From: Lentzea tibetensis
Lineage (GTDB): Bacteria > Actinomycetota > Actinomycetes > Mycobacteriales > Pseudonocardiaceae
Length of the DNA stretch: 64,000 nucleotides
Assembly: GCF_007845675.1 (NCBI RefSeq)
Contig: NZ_VOBR01000001.1
Location: 460,253-524,252, forward strand
Direction: 5' to 3'
Shown here: positions 1 to 27,925 of the stretch, piece after piece
Layout: every line of letters starts with the position of its first letter
How positions within the stretch are numbered: the stretch's first letter is position 1
Translations under genes and position numbers: made by a program
The notes under the pieces: model-generated
Databases searched by the model: none
What the model was told of the DNA's origin: nothing
The model's input: the letters and a program-made list of their open reading frames with translations, nothing else

Positions 1-1
1 C

Positions 2-3000
2 CGGATCACGGGCGACGGCAGGGACGTCGAGGACATCTACGCGCTCACCCCGATGCAGGCCGGGATGGTGTTCCACGGCCTGTCGCAGGGCGACCAGGGC
101 GTGTACTGCGAGCAGGCGACGTTCGTGCTGGGCGGGGTCGACGACCCACAGGTGCTCGCGGCCGCGTGGCAGCACGTCGTGGACCGGACGCCGGTGCTGC
201 GCAGCCAGATCGTCTGGGAGGGCGTGCAGGAGCCGGTGCAGCTGGTGCGCCGGGTGGTGACCGTGCCGATCCGCCACCTCGACTGGACCACGGCGAACCG
301 TGACGACGAGCTGCGCGCACTGCTCGAAACCGACCTCGCCGAGGGCATCGACCTGGGCTGCCCACCTCTGCTGCGGGTGACGCTGGCCCGGTTGCCGGGC
401 GACGAGGTCCAGGTGCTGTGGACGTTCCACCACGTGCTGCTGGACGGCTGGAGCGTCTTCCAGGTATTGACCGACGTCTTCGCGGCGCACGCCGCGCTAC
501 GACGCGGAGCGGAGCCGGAACTGCCGCCCCGCAGGCCGTTCCGCGACTACCTCGAGTGGTTGAGCGGACAGGACCGGCGGCGGGCCGAGAACCACTGGCG
601 GGACGTGCTGGCGGGCTTCGAGGTGCCGACGGCCCTGCCGTACGACCGGATGCCGGCCACGACGCACGCCAGCCGGTCGTCCGAGTGGACGGCGTGTGAT
701 CTCGGCGCTGCCGAGTCGGCCCGCCTCTACGAGTTCGCGAAACAGCGCAGGCTCACGCTGAACGCCGTGGTGCAGGGTGCGTGGGCGCTGCTGCTGTCCC
801 GGTGCAGCGGACAGCGCGACGTCTGCTTCGGCGCCACGGTGTCCGGCCGTCCGGCCGACCTGCCCGGCGTCGACGACATCACCGGCATCCTCATCAACAC
901 GCTGCCGGTGCGCGTCGAGGTCGACGCCGCCGCGAACGTCGTGGACTGGTTGCGCGAGCTGCAGGACGCGCAGGCCGAGGCACGCCGGTTCGACTTCGTC
1001 CCGCTCGCCGGCCTGCAGAGCCGGGCGGGTTTCACCCTGTTCGACAGCATCGTCGTGTTCGAGAACTACCCGATCAACGACGAGGCCGCGCAGACGCACG
1101 GCCTGCGGTTGCGCGAGCTGCAGGCGCTCGAGACGACGAACTACCCGCTCAGCGTGGTGGTCAGCCCCGGCGAACGGCTGTCGATCGAGCTCGGCTACGA
1201 CCCGGACCTGTTCGACTCGGCCACGGCCGAGCGGCTCGCCAATCATCTCGTGCACCTGCTGCGCATCGTCACCGACGACCCGCGGATCGAGCAGGTCGAC
1301 CTGCTGACCGAGACCGACCGCACACGACAGCTGGTGGCGTGGAACGACACCGCCGCCGACGTCCGGCAGGCCACCCTGGCCGAGCTGTTCGAGGCACAGG
1401 TCGCGCGCACACCAGACATGCCTGCAGTGATCGCCGGGGACACCGAGCTCAGCTTCACCGAGCTGGACCGGCGGGCGAACCGGTTGGCGCACTGGCTGAT
1501 CAGCCGCGGCGCGGGGCCGGAACAGATCGTGGCGCTGGTGCTGCCGCGTTCGGTGGAGATCGTGGTGGCGCAGCTCGCGGTGCTGAAGGCGGGCGCGGCG
1601 TACCTGCCGGTCGACCCGGACTACCCGGCGGAGCGCATCGCGTTCATGCTCGACGACGCCGACCCCGTGCTGGTGCTCACACCGGAACTGCTCGCCGACG
1701 CCAATCTGTCCACAGTGGACGTAGCGACCGGTGTCCGGCCACTGCCCGCGCACCCGGCCTACGTGATCTACACGTCGGGCTCGACCGGCAAGCCGAAGGG
1801 TGTCGTCGTGACGCACCACGGCATCGCGAGCTTCTCCTCGGCCGAGATCGAGCACTTCCAGGTGGGGCCCGGAGACCGGGTCCTGCAGTTCTCCTCCCCC
1901 AGCTTCGACGCATCCGTGCTCGAACTGTGCATGTCGCTTCCCGCCGGGGCCGCACTGGTGGTTCCGCCGCCGGGTGCCCTGCTCGGCACGCAGTTGGCCG
2001 ACGTGGTGGAGCGGCACGGGATCACACACGCGTTGATCCCACCGGTCGCCCTCGCGACCGTGCCCGACACCGAACTGCCCCGCTTCCGCACGCTGGTCGT
2101 CGGCGGGGACGCCTGCTCGGCCGAACTGGTCGAACGCTGGGCACCGGGTCGTCGCATGATCAACGCCTACGGACCGACCGAGTCCACCGTGGTCACCACC
2201 TGGAGCGAACCGCTGTCACCGGACGGCACACCACCGATCGGCGGGCCGATCCGCAACACCAGGGTGTACGTGGTCGACGCGGACTTCCGGCCCGTGCCCG
2301 TCGGTGTGCCCGGTGAGCTGTGCGTGGCGGGTGCCGGGCTCGCTCGCGGCTACCTGAACCGGCCGGGTCTCACCGCGGAACGCTTCGTGCCCGACCCGTT
2401 CGGAGCCCCCGGCGAACGCGTGTACCGGACCGGCGACCTCGTCCGCTGGACCCCGGACGGCGAGCTGGTGTTCGTCGGCCGGACCGACCACCAGGTCAAG
2501 GTCCGCGGGTTCCGGGTGGAGCTCGGCGAGATCGAGACCCTGCTGCGTCGCTTCGGCGACGCGGTCGTGGTGGCCCGCGACGACCGCCTCGTCGCCTACC
2601 TGGTGCCGGCTCAGGGTTCTCCGTCCACTGCGGAGCTGCGGTCGTTCCTCGAACGGTCGCTGCCGGACTTCATGGTGCCGTCGGCGTTCGTGCTGCTCGA
2701 CAGGTTCCCGTTGAGCCTCAACGGAAAGCTCGACCGCGCCGCCCTGCCCGCACCCGAGTTCACCGCTGACGGTCACGTGGCACCGCGCACGGACACCGAG
2801 CGCGTGCTCGCCGACATCTGGGCGGAGGCACTCGACGTGCCCCGCGTCGGCGTGGAGGACAGCTTCGTCGCACTCGGCGGCGACTCGATCCGCAGCCTGC
2901 ACGTCGCGGCGCGGACGAAGGAGAGGTTCGACGTGTCGCTGACGCCGCGGGACGTGCTGACCACGCGCACCGTCTCGGCGCTCGCCGACCTCGTCGAGGA

Positions 3001-3061
3001 GAAGATCCTGCTGGAGCTGGAACGAGTTGCCTTCGGTGACGGCAACACACGGGAACTCTGA
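2..3061 (+). CDS. NRPS, C-terminal module C-A-PCP (5' end outside window)
   Basis: The frame is open from the window's left edge, so only the C-terminal ~1019 residues are seen. Domains in order are condensation (entry motif [16 protein letters not shown], catalytic HHVLLDG), adenylation ([24 protein letters not shown]) and peptidyl carrier (LGGDSI). The protein then ends with a short tail and no E or TE domain. The A-domain pocket residues, aligned by eye to GrsA, read DALLVGAVVK. This resembles codes for bulky or aromatic residues, but I cannot name the substrate. The entry motif matches the C domains that follow E domains in the next gene, so this C domain is probably of the D-C-L type and an E domain should lie just upstream. 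The stop codon is followed at once by the next NRPS gene. Confidence 0.95.
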   Translation, partial: RITGDGRDVEDIYALTPMQAGMVFHGLSQGDQGVYCEQATFVLGGVDDPQVLAAAWQHVVDRTPVLRSQIVWEGVQEPVQLVRRVVTVPIRHLDWTTANRDDELRALLETDLAEGIDLGCPPLLRVTLARLPGDEVQVLWTFHHVLLDGWSVFQVLTDVFAAHAALRRGAEPELPPRRPFRDYLEWLSGQDRRRAENHWRDVLAGFEVPTALPYDRMPATTHASRSSEWTACDLGAAESARLYEFAKQRRLTLNAVVQGAWALLLSRCSGQRDVCFGATVSGRPADLPGVDDITGILINTLPVRVEVDAAANVVDWLRELQDAQAEARRFDFVPLAGLQSRAGFTLFDSIVVFENYPINDEAAQTHGLRLRELQALETTNYPLSVVVSPGERLSIELGYDPDLFDSATAERLANHLVHLLRIVTDDPRIEQVDLLTETDRTRQLVAWNDTAADVRQATLAELFEAQVARTPDMPAVIAGDTELSFTELDRRANRLAHWLISRGAGPEQIVALVLPRSVEIVVAQLAVLKAGAAYLPVDPDYPAERIAFMLDDADPVLVLTPELLADANLSTVDVATGVRPLPAHPAYVIYTSGSTGKPKGVVVTHHGIASFSSAEIEHFQVGPGDRVLQFSSPSFDASVLELCMSLPAGAALVVPPPGALLGTQLADVVERHGITHALIPPVALATVPDTELPRFRTLVVGGDACSAELVERWAPGRRMINAYGPTESTVVTTWSEPLSPDGTPPIGGPIRNTRVYVVDADFRPVPVGVPGELCVAGAGLARGYLNRPGLTAERFVPDPFGAPGERVYRTGDLVRWTPDGELVFVGRTDHQVKVRGFRVELGEIETLLRRFGDAVVVARDDRLVAYLVPAQGSPSTAELRSFLERSLPDFMVPSAFVLLDRFPLSLNGKLDRAALPAPEFTADGHVAPRTDTERVLADIWAEALDVPRVGVEDSFVALGGDSIRSLHVAARTKERFDVSLTPRDVLTTRTVSALADLVEEKILLELERVAFGDGNTREL

Positions 3062-3074
3062 GGAGACAACGACA

Positions 3075-21835
<18,761 letters not shown>

Positions 21836-21839
<4 letters not shown>

Positions 21840-23077
21840 CCCGGCCGTTGTTCCGCAACCGGGACTACCAGCTGCTGTGGACCGGCCAGGCACTCTCCGA
21901 GGTCGGCATCAGCGCCACCACCATCGCCCTGCCGCTGCTGGTGCTCGCCTTCACCGGGTCACCCGGCCTGTCGGGTCTGGTACTGGGTGTGGACGCGGCC
22001 GCACAGCTCGTCGCCGGCCTGCCCGCGGGCGCACTGGTCGACCGGTGGGACCGCCGGAAGATGATGCTGTGCTGCGAGGCCGTGCAGGCGGTCGCGATCG
22101 GCAGCGTCGTGCTCGCCCTGTGGTGGGACGCACCCAGCATCCCACACCTGATGGCCGTGGCCGTCGCCACCGGTGTCTGCACGGCGCTGTTCGAACCGGC
22201 TGAAGAGGCGAGCCTGCCCCGCCTGGTGACCGACCAGCAGTTGCCGACAGCACTCGCGCTGAACTCCGCGCGCAGCTCCATCGCCCAGCTCTCCGGCACG
22301 GCGCTCGGTGGTTTGCTGTTCGCACTGCGGAACTGGTTCCCGTTCGGGCTTCAGGCGTTGACCCACGTGGCCTCGTTCGGGCTGTTGCTGTTCATCCGGA
22401 TACCGGGGCGCCGCGAACAACCCGCGTCGCGATCGAGCTTGCGCACCGACATCGCGGAAGGACTGCGCTGGATGTGGCGCCACCGTCTCGTGCGGGTCGT
22501 CGCGTTCTGCGCGGTAGGCCTGAACCTGTTCTTCCAGGCGTTCTACATCGTGATCATCGCCCTGGCGCAGCAACGCGGCGTGCCATCGGGCGAAATAGGG
22601 ATCATGGCCGCGATGTTCGGAGCGGGCGGCATCCTGGGCGCCTTGGCCGCTCCGCGGCTGCACCGCGTGCTCGGGCCGTACCGGTCGATCATCGGGGTGT
22701 TCTGGACACTCGCCCTGCTCAGCCCGCTCGCGGTCTTCACGCACAACGGTTACCTCCTGGGCGCCGTCTTCGCAGCCATGGCCTTCCTCGCGCCGACGGC
22801 CAACATCACGATCAACACGTACCAGCTGCTGCTGGCCCCCGATGAGCTGCGCGGCCGGGTGAGCAGCGTGATGAACGTGGTTCTCGGTGTCGCCGCAGTG
22901 GCGGGTCCCGCACTCGGCGGCCTGCTCATGGAACTGCTGCCTGGCGGCCGGACGATCCTGCTGATCAGCGCCTGCATCGGAGTGCTGACGGTGCTGGCGA
23001 CCGTCAGCCCGAGCCTGCGGAGCTTTCCGCATCACGAAGAGATCGACGAACCAGAGAGGATGCACGCAGATGACTGA
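21836..23077 (+). CDS. MFS transporter, probable peptide exporter
   Basis: A 413-residue integral membrane protein of the MFS_3 (enterobactin exporter-like) type. It begins [18 protein letters not shown] and has about twelve hydrophobic segments and the loop motif DRWDRRKMM after the second segment. The ATG overlaps the NRPS stop as ATGA and is preceded by a purine-rich GGAGGGAGG, so it is probably translationally coupled. An upstream in-frame extension to 21581 would overlap the NRPS and is not used. Its position inside the NRPS operon suggests export of, and self-resistance to, the peptide; this is inferred from context only. Confidence 0.92.
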
Positions 23078-23270
23078 GGACACCCAGTACCAGGTGCTGC
23101 TCAACGACGAGGAGCAGTATTCCCTGTGGCCTGCGGACCGCGAGGTACCGGCAGGCTGGCGGACGGACGGATTCACGGGCACCAAGGAGGAATGCTCGGC
23201 GCACGTCGACGAGGTGTGGACCGACATGCGCCCGCGCAGCCTTCGCGAAGCGATGGCCGAGCAGTCCTGA
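23070..23270 (+). CDS. MbtH-like protein
   Basis: A 66-residue protein with the MbtH family signature: NDEEQYSLWP, then PAGW, then an invariant-type VDEVWTDMRPRSLRE. MbtH proteins bind and activate or stabilise NRPS adenylation domains. The ATG overlaps the end of the MFS gene by 8 bases and lies next to a weak purine stretch, so it is the last gene of the NRPS operon. At 66 residues it has the usual family length, and all the conserved tryptophans are present. It is the only MbtH gene in the window, so it probably serves both NRPS proteins. Confidence 0.97.
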   Translation: MTEDTQYQVLLNDEEQYSLWPADREVPAGWRTDGFTGTKEECSAHVDEVWTDMRPRSLREAMAEQS

Positions 23271-23307
23271 CACCACACGTTCACCAGCCATAGCGATGAC
23301 GCCGGCG

Positions 23308-23342
23308 GCACTGCGGGACGGAACATGCCTCCCGCAGTGCCG
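23308..23342 (+). terminator. Stem-loop terminator after the NRPS operon
   Basis: A perfect 12-bp inverted repeat (ggcactgcggga / tcccgcagtgcc) with an 11-base loop, starting 38 bases after the MbtH stop. There is no T-run, which is common for actinomycete terminators. It plausibly ends the NRPS-MFS-MbtH transcript. Confidence 0.6.
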
Positions 23343-23349
23343 ATGTACG

Positions 23350-23485
23350 CGAGATGCTCAGCCCCACGCTCGCCGACGACGAGTACGCCGTCACGTGCCA
23401 CCCGACGACGGGCGGGTGATCTGCGTGGACGAGTTCGGGCCGCTGAACCTGATGCCCCGCAAGGGAAGGCCTGGCGACCCGCTGA
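23350..23485 (+). pseudogene. IS630-type transposase remnant, frameshifted
   Basis: One frame reads LADDEYAVTCHP and then, one base shifted, PDDGRVICVDEFGPLNLMP. The second string is the signature around the first catalytic aspartate region of actinobacterial IS630-family transposases. The frame is broken between the two pieces, and no complete transposase or terminal repeats are visible. It lies directly after the NRPS operon terminator and abuts an integrase fragment. Confidence 0.6.
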
Positions 23486-23502
23486 CCAGGCCGCACCGAT
23501 TA

Positions 23503-23715
23503 CGTGCCACTCGTGCGCAAGTTGTGCCGCCACCGGTGCGCGTGTACACCGGTCAGCCCAGCGGAGAGTCCGCGGCGCTTGATCATTATTTTGATGCCGT
23601 TGGGCCTCAGTGGCCGGCCGCCGCGGTCGGCGAGCCACAGATCGGGCAGCTCGGCGCCCTTGTGCTTTGCGCGGGCACGGAGGTAGCCCAACTCTGCCGT
23701 AGGACGGTCGGATTG
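23503..23715 (-). pseudogene. Tyrosine recombinase (integrase) C-terminal remnant
   Basis: On the minus strand, about 65 residues read like the C-terminal catalytic part of a phage-type integrase: GYLRARAKHKGAELPDLWLA, then RPNGIKIMIKRRG, then HAHRWRHN, which is the HxxR box. The tail after RWRHN is unrelated sequence where it meets the IS630 fragment, and the N-terminal half is missing. It is therefore a broken mobile-element gene. Confidence 0.6.
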
Positions 23716-23808
23716 GGGCTTCGACTTGCCAGCCGATCGGTACCGGCCACCGCCAGGAACGGGAGAATGTGCGCTCGTGGCACTCACCATCGACCTGGCC
23801 ACACGGAT

Positions 23809-24441
23809 ATGAGCGACGACGACGCCGACGTGGCGGGTTGTGCTGGGTGTGGAGGTGCTGTGGCGGGTGGTGCGGAGCAGGTCAATCGGGTGGAGAGTGC
23901 GGTGGTGCGGGAGAGCGGCGCGCCTTCGGGACGTGCTCCCTGCTGGTGGGTGATCGCGACGAGTACGGCCGCTCGGGGCAGTGTGCTGTGGCTGGTGATC
24001 GCGGCGGGGTTGGCCGTGCGGGCCGGGGTCAGCCGGCGTGCGGCGGTGCGGGGTGTGACCGCGGTGGCGGTGGCGTCGGTGGCCAGTCATCTGCTGGGCT
24101 GGTTGCTGCCGTATAGGCCGCGGCCTCGTGCGGGGCATCTGCCGGCCCGCCAGGCGTTGCCCGAGCGGCCGGACTCGTCGTCGTTTCCGTCGGCGCATGC
24201 CACGTCGGCCGCCGCGTTCACCACGGCACTGGGGTTGGAGAAGCCGGTGCTGGGAGTCGTGGTGGCACCGGTGGCCGTGGTGGTGGCGTACTCGCGGGTG
24301 CGTACCAGGGTGCACTGGCCCACCGATGTGCTCGCTGGAGTCGTGCTGGGCGGCATCGTCGCCACGCTGACGAGACGGCTGCCGCTGGTGTTCAGCTCTG
24401 GGTCTGGTCGACGATCTCGGCTGCGGCGGCGTTGGTTTTGA
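23809..24441 (+). CDS. PAP2-family membrane phosphatase
   Basis: A 210-residue membrane protein with the PAP2 phosphatase triad: RPRPRAGH around 103-110, PSAH at 127-130, and SR-x5-H-x3-D at 162-173 (YSRVRTRVHWPTD). The family dephosphorylates lipid phosphates such as phosphatidic acid or undecaprenyl pyrophosphate at the membrane. The ATG at 23809 is chosen because the frame upstream of it runs through the transposase remnant. No strong ribosome site is visible, so the start is moderately uncertain. The basic C-terminal tail overlaps the convergent DUF1508 gene by about 50 bases. Confidence 0.82.
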   Translation: MSDDDADVAGCAGCGGAVAGGAEQVNRVESAVVRESGAPSGRAPCWWVIATSTAARGSVLWLVIAAGLAVRAGVSRRAAVRGVTAVAVASVASHLLGWLLPYRPRPRAGHLPARQALPERPDSSSFPSAHATSAAAFTTALGLEKPVLGVVVAPVAVVVAYSRVRTRVHWPTDVLAGVVLGGIVATLTRRLPLVFSSGSGRRSRLRRRWF

Positions 24442-24577
24442 TCGAGTCGATGCCCTTGAGCGCACTGGACTTGGATTCGTAGGCTTCGCCGACAGCGATG
24501 ACCTCGCCGTTGCCGGCCTTGAGCCGGAACCGGAACTTGCCGTGTCCGTCGGTGTAGATCTCGAACTTCGCTGCCAT
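24392..24577 (-). CDS. DUF1508 (YegP-type) small protein
   Basis: A 61-residue protein beginning MAAKFEIYTDGHGKFRFRLK and continuing through GEVIAVGEAYESKSSALKGI. This is the single-copy DUF1508 fold seen in YegP-like proteins, with the K-F-R-F-R-L-K strand, the GE-x-Y turn and the helix with serine and alanine. The family function is poorly defined. The start has an AGAGGAA site upstream. Its 3' end overlaps the PAP2 gene tail to tail. Confidence 0.85.
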   Translation of the reverse strand: MAAKFEIYTDGHGKFRFRLKAGNGEVIAVGEAYESKSSALKGIDSIKTNAAAAEIVDQTQS

Positions 24578-24708
24578 GTTGGTTCCTCTCACCGAGTAGG
24601 GCGGTGCCGCACGACTGGACCGTGCGGTCATTGCTGCGGGGGTGCGGTGCTGGCGGTGTGCTCGCGGTTTGGCCGGTGCGGCCTTCCTGGGTCTGGCTGG
24701 GCGTGCTC

Positions 24709-25248
24709 TCAGGTGCGGCGCAGCAGCCGGCGCAGCACCAGTGCCATCACGACCACCGCCAGTGCGACCGGTACCGGTCGCTGCCGTGCCGTGGTGGCCA
24801 CCCGATCGACGCGCTCGCGCACCGCAGGCGGAAGCTGGTCCAGGGCCTGATTGGTCAGAGTCTTAGCTCGACCCGCGACGTACTCGGCCTTGGTTGCCAC
24901 CGCGTGAGCTCCGTCGTGGACCTGGTGGGTGACTCGCTGGGCCGTGGCCTGCGCCTGCTGCTTCACCGCGTCGGCCTTGGCGTGCGCCGTGTCGGCCGCA
25001 TCCTGCGCCTTGTCGCTTCCCCGCGCCGGCACATCCACCTTGTCCGCCAAGGCTTCCACCGTCTCACCGAGCTCCTCACGGGTCTGCTCGATGTCGCGCT
25101 GGATCTCCGCCGGCTCGGCCGACTCCGTCGGCGTCGTGGTCGGCTTCGCGGCGGACGCCGCGGTGGGCCTCGTGGTTTTGCCGGTGGTCCTCGGCGTGGT
25201 CGCGCCCGGTACGGCGGTGCCGGTCGGTTTGCGGGGTGTGCTGGTCAT
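24709..25248 (-). CDS. DUF3618 membrane-anchored protein
   Basis: A 179-residue protein. The N-terminus is a Pro/Thr/Ala-rich low-complexity stretch (1-47). A DUF3618 core follows (EIQRDIEQTREELGETVEAL and LADKVDV), then an Ala/Lys/Gln-rich helical region that is probably coiled coil, then one C-terminal hydrophobic segment (VPVALAVVVMALVLRRLLRR). The family often sits beside holin-X type proteins, and a fragment of such a gene lies immediately upstream with an overlapping ATGA. Probable cell-envelope role; the function is unknown. Confidence 0.85.
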   Translation of the reverse strand: MTSTPRKPTGTAVPGATTPRTTGKTTRPTAASAAKPTTTPTESAEPAEIQRDIEQTREELGETVEALADKVDVPARGSDKAQDAADTAHAKADAVKQQAQATAQRVTHQVHDGAHAVATKAEYVAGRAKTLTNQALDQLPPAVRERVDRVATTARQRPVPVALAVVVMALVLRRLLRRT

Positions 25249-25382
25249 CGGTGCAGTCCTTCCTTGACGGCTTCGAGGTCCTTCACGCTGGTGATGGCGT
25301 CCTCCGGAACACGCGGAACAGCGGCCCGGACCTGCTTGTTCGCCACGAGCGCCAGCACACCGGCGACCAGCAGCACCGCCAC
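25245..25382 (-). pseudogene. Truncated holin-X (Phage_holin_3_6-like) fragment
   Basis: A 45-codon frame from a GTG without a good ribosome site reads one hydrophobic segment (VAVLLVAGVLALVANKQV) and then the typical C-terminal tail PRVPEDAITSVKDLEAVKEG of actinobacterial holin-X proteins. The N-terminal part is missing. A well-placed AAGGGA-ATG at 25411 lies in a different frame, suggesting a frameshift or deletion. The stop overlaps the DUF3618 start. A short functional protein cannot be excluded. Confidence 0.45.
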
Positions 25383-25471
25383 ACCGGTCCCGCGCCGGGC
25401 TCGCTCGTCATGACAGGTGTCCCTTCACTTCACTCGGTGCTCGACTAACGCCTACCCCGGTCGGTCGATGG

Positions 25472-26476
25472 TCAACCGTCGGTAGCGGGTGGCGGGTCCT
25501 CGTCCATGGCGCGGGTGTCACGCGCAGGCAGGAACGGCTCCTGCTCAGGCGGCTGACCGGACTCGATCTGCTGACCGCGGGCGAGCTCGGCGTCGAATTC
25601 GGCGCCGAGCAGCACGGCGATGTTGGAGATCCACAGCCACACCAGGAAGACGATCACGCCGGCCAGTGAGCCGTAGGTCTTGTTGTAGGAGCCGAAGTTG
25701 GCCACGTAGATCGCGAACCCCACCGAGGCCAGCGCCCACACCAGCACCGCCAGCGCGCCTCCTGGGCTCAACCACCGGAAGCCGGGATGCTTGACGTTCG
25801 GCGCGGCCCAGTACAACAGGGCGAACGCCAGCGCCACCAACGCCGCGATCACCGGCCACTTGGCGATGTCCCACACCAGCACCCCGGTCGAACCGATGCC
25901 GAGCAGTTGCCCGATCCGTTCCGCGAGTGTCCCGGTGGCGACAACACCTAGCGCGCACACCGCCAGCAGCACCACCACCGCCACAGTGAGCAGCAGCCGC
26001 AGCGGCCAGGTCTTCCACACCGGCCTGCCCTCAGGCATCTCGTAGATCGAGTTCGACGCCCGCATGAACGCCGCCACATAGCCCGACGCCGACCACAGCG
26101 CGCCAACAAGCCCCAGGATCGCCAGCGGCCCGGCCGCCCCGCTGGACTGCTGCAGCTCGCGGATCGCGTTGATCAGAACGTTCTTGCCCTCGCCGGGCAC
26201 GACCGTGTTGATGTTGTCGATCACCGTCTGCGTCGCCGACGGTCCCAGTAGGCCCAGCACAGCGGTCAGCACCACCAGACCGGGGAAGATCGACAGAACG
26301 CCGTAGTAGGTCAAGGCCGCGGCCCAGTCGGTCAGGTTGTCCCGCTGGAACTCCTTCACGGTGCGCCTGAGCACCTGCCACCACGAATGCTTGGACAACT
26401 CCGTCGGCTTGTCCGGCCGATCATTGGTTTCCGCAACGCGCGCGTCGCGCGTGTCTCGCTGATCGTGCTTCGCCAC
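25472..26476 (-). CDS. YihY/virulence factor BrkB family membrane protein
   Basis: A 334-residue integral membrane protein. After a hydrophilic N-terminus (MAKHDQRDTRD...) come the family features WWQVLRRTVKEFQRDNLTDW, ALTYYGVLSIFPGLVVL, the SGYVAAFMRASNSIYEM loop and about six transmembrane helices, ending in an acidic tail. The GTG start is chosen because GGAGG lies 8 bases upstream; the frame is open further but without a better site. The molecular function of the family is unsettled. Its neighbours are other envelope proteins on the same strand. Confidence 0.9.
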   Translation of the reverse strand: MAKHDQRDTRDARVAETNDRPDKPTELSKHSWWQVLRRTVKEFQRDNLTDWAAALTYYGVLSIFPGLVVLTAVLGLLGPSATQTVIDNINTVVPGEGKNVLINAIRELQQSSGAAGPLAILGLVGALWSASGYVAAFMRASNSIYEMPEGRPVWKTWPLRLLLTVAVVVLLAVCALGVVATGTLAERIGQLLGIGSTGVLVWDIAKWPVIAALVALAFALLYWAAPNVKHPGFRWLSPGGALAVLVWALASVGFAIYVANFGSYNKTYGSLAGVIVFLVWLWISNIAVLLGAEFDAELARGQQIESGQPPEQEPFLPARDTRAMDEDPPPATDG

Positions 26477-27109
26477 CGTGCACACCTCCGTGATCGAGTC
26501 ACGACAGGCGTACCCGCTCGACCGCCCGCTCTCCCCTCCAGACGGACTTGCGGACGACGGCATCGAAGTCCCGGCGGTGATCGGCGCACCGTGAACAGAG
26601 GTCGGCGCCTCGCCGATAGTGCCCCCGTACGCGCCCCGAGCGCGCCGCACCACCGGCAAGGCGCCGACAGGTCCTGTGCTCCCACAGCCCTGCACCCTGC
26701 ATTCGACGAGGTACCCCTGGAGCCCACCGTCTACACCTCCCGCCGTCCACATTGATCACGGGGCGATCGACGGCGCTCGCGTGACACCACGCGCGACACG
26801 GGTACCTGACCTACAGGCGGGCACCGGCGGCGAAAAACCTCGATACCCACCGGCAGCACTCGAGCGTCCCGCCGGTGCCCTGCCACCAGCACCACTGTCT
26901 GGTGGATGGTGGCATCGTCGGCACCGGGCCAACGGGCTCGGCCGCACCGACGCACACGTGCTGAACGCCGCCACCGGCTACTCGACGTGGTACGCGCACG
27001 TGGCGGACTGTTCGAGAAGATCGTCAGCGGCAACCCGCCCCGCTGCGTCCGTCAACGCTGGCCTCGCCACTAGCGAACCGTTGGCGTGACGTCATCAAGG
27101 TTCGTAGGG
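26477..27109. other. 633-bp stretch without a confident gene
   Basis: No intact gene is convincing here. Three short pieces in different frames on the plus strand around 26890-27040 (VDGGIVGTGP, ATGYSTWYAHVA, FEKIVSGN) loosely recall an M23 peptidoglycan peptidase, which would make this a decayed gene. The match is weak and unproven. The 5' part is probably the promoter region of the BrkB-family gene. Confidence 0.3.
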
Positions 27110-27916
27110 TCAGGCGTTCGTGAAGCTGATTGGACGGAGTGAGGCTCCCTGGGCCTTGTGGTCCGACAGCGCACGCGCGACGCGCTGTTCGGCGACGACC
27201 GGGCGAAAGGCAGAAGCGCCACTGCCGAAGTACTGGATGGTCCGCACCAGAGGCGCGCCGGGATCACCCACAGGCGCCGGGAAGAACCCTCGGGTCACCG
27301 GTAGGTATTTCACCCGGCCGCAGGAGGGGCAACGTGTTGCTGCGAGCCCACTCGAGTCGATCTGGACCTCGTCTACGACGACAAGCTGCACAACCGTGGC
27401 CAGCTCCACGTCGTTCTTGCCCAGCACGGGTTGGCGCGGGACACCGAGCGGGCGGAACACCGCCTCCCACAGCGCGGGTGTCACGAAGAACTCGTCGAAG
27501 ATCCAGTTGAGCTGCAGCAGGGACTTCTTACCCCACTTCGGCTCTCCCTTCATCCGGAATGGAGCCTTCTGCCTCGCGCCGATCCCGCACTCCTCGCAGT
27601 AGTCGGAGAGGTCGTAGGTGGCGCTCAGGTAGTCGTCCTCGGGCTGCGGGTATCCGTGATGCCACGACGGCTCGAGTTGGACGTGGCCGGCCTGCTCGAT
27701 CTCCTTCTTCGTGAACTTGGTGCTGACGACGTCCAGCGCACCGGACCGATCGATCAGCTCAGCGATCTCCGGCCAGTGAGGTGCCGTCTCCTCCACGGTG
27801 AAGGTGATCATGCGGCTGGCGGGCTCGTTCTCCGGGCCGGCGGGAACGCCGAGTTCGGCCAGCTCCGCACGAATCTCCGGCGTCGAGTTGAGCGACACCC
27901 GATGCTCGATCTTCAT
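27110..27916 (-). CDS. Double-CXXCG immunity protein (SitI6-like) for the Rhs toxin
   Basis: A 268-residue cytoplasmic protein with two CXXCG motifs, CEECG at 107-111 and CPSCG at 196-200, spaced as in the double-CXXCG family that includes the Myxococcus SitI6 immunity proteins. The two pairs probably form a zinc site. It starts 9 bases after the stop of the Rhs toxin gene on the same strand, which is the standard place for an immunity gene. Both the family resemblance and the position support immunity against the C-terminal nuclease. The exact subfamily is recalled from the motif layout, not from a search. Confidence 0.75.
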   Translation of the reverse strand: MKIEHRVSLNSTPEIRAELAELGVPAGPENEPASRMITFTVEETAPHWPEIAELIDRSGALDVVSTKFTKKEIEQAGHVQLEPSWHHGYPQPEDDYLSATYDLSDYCEECGIGARQKAPFRMKGEPKWGKKSLLQLNWIFDEFFVTPALWEAVFRPLGVPRQPVLGKNDVELATVVQLVVVDEVQIDSSGLAATRCPSCGRVKYLPVTRGFFPAPVGDPGAPLVRTIQYFGSGASAFRPVVAEQRVARALSDHKAQGASLRPISFTNA

Positions 27917-27925
27917 GAGTGCATC

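Noticed and set aside
23296-23808. N-terminal extension of the PAP2 frame
   Set aside because: The extension runs through the IS630 remnant and antisense to the integrase remnant; its composition is not protein-like.
26890-27060. M23 peptidase gene
   Set aside because: Only three short motif-like strings in different frames; too weak to call even a pseudogene with confidence.
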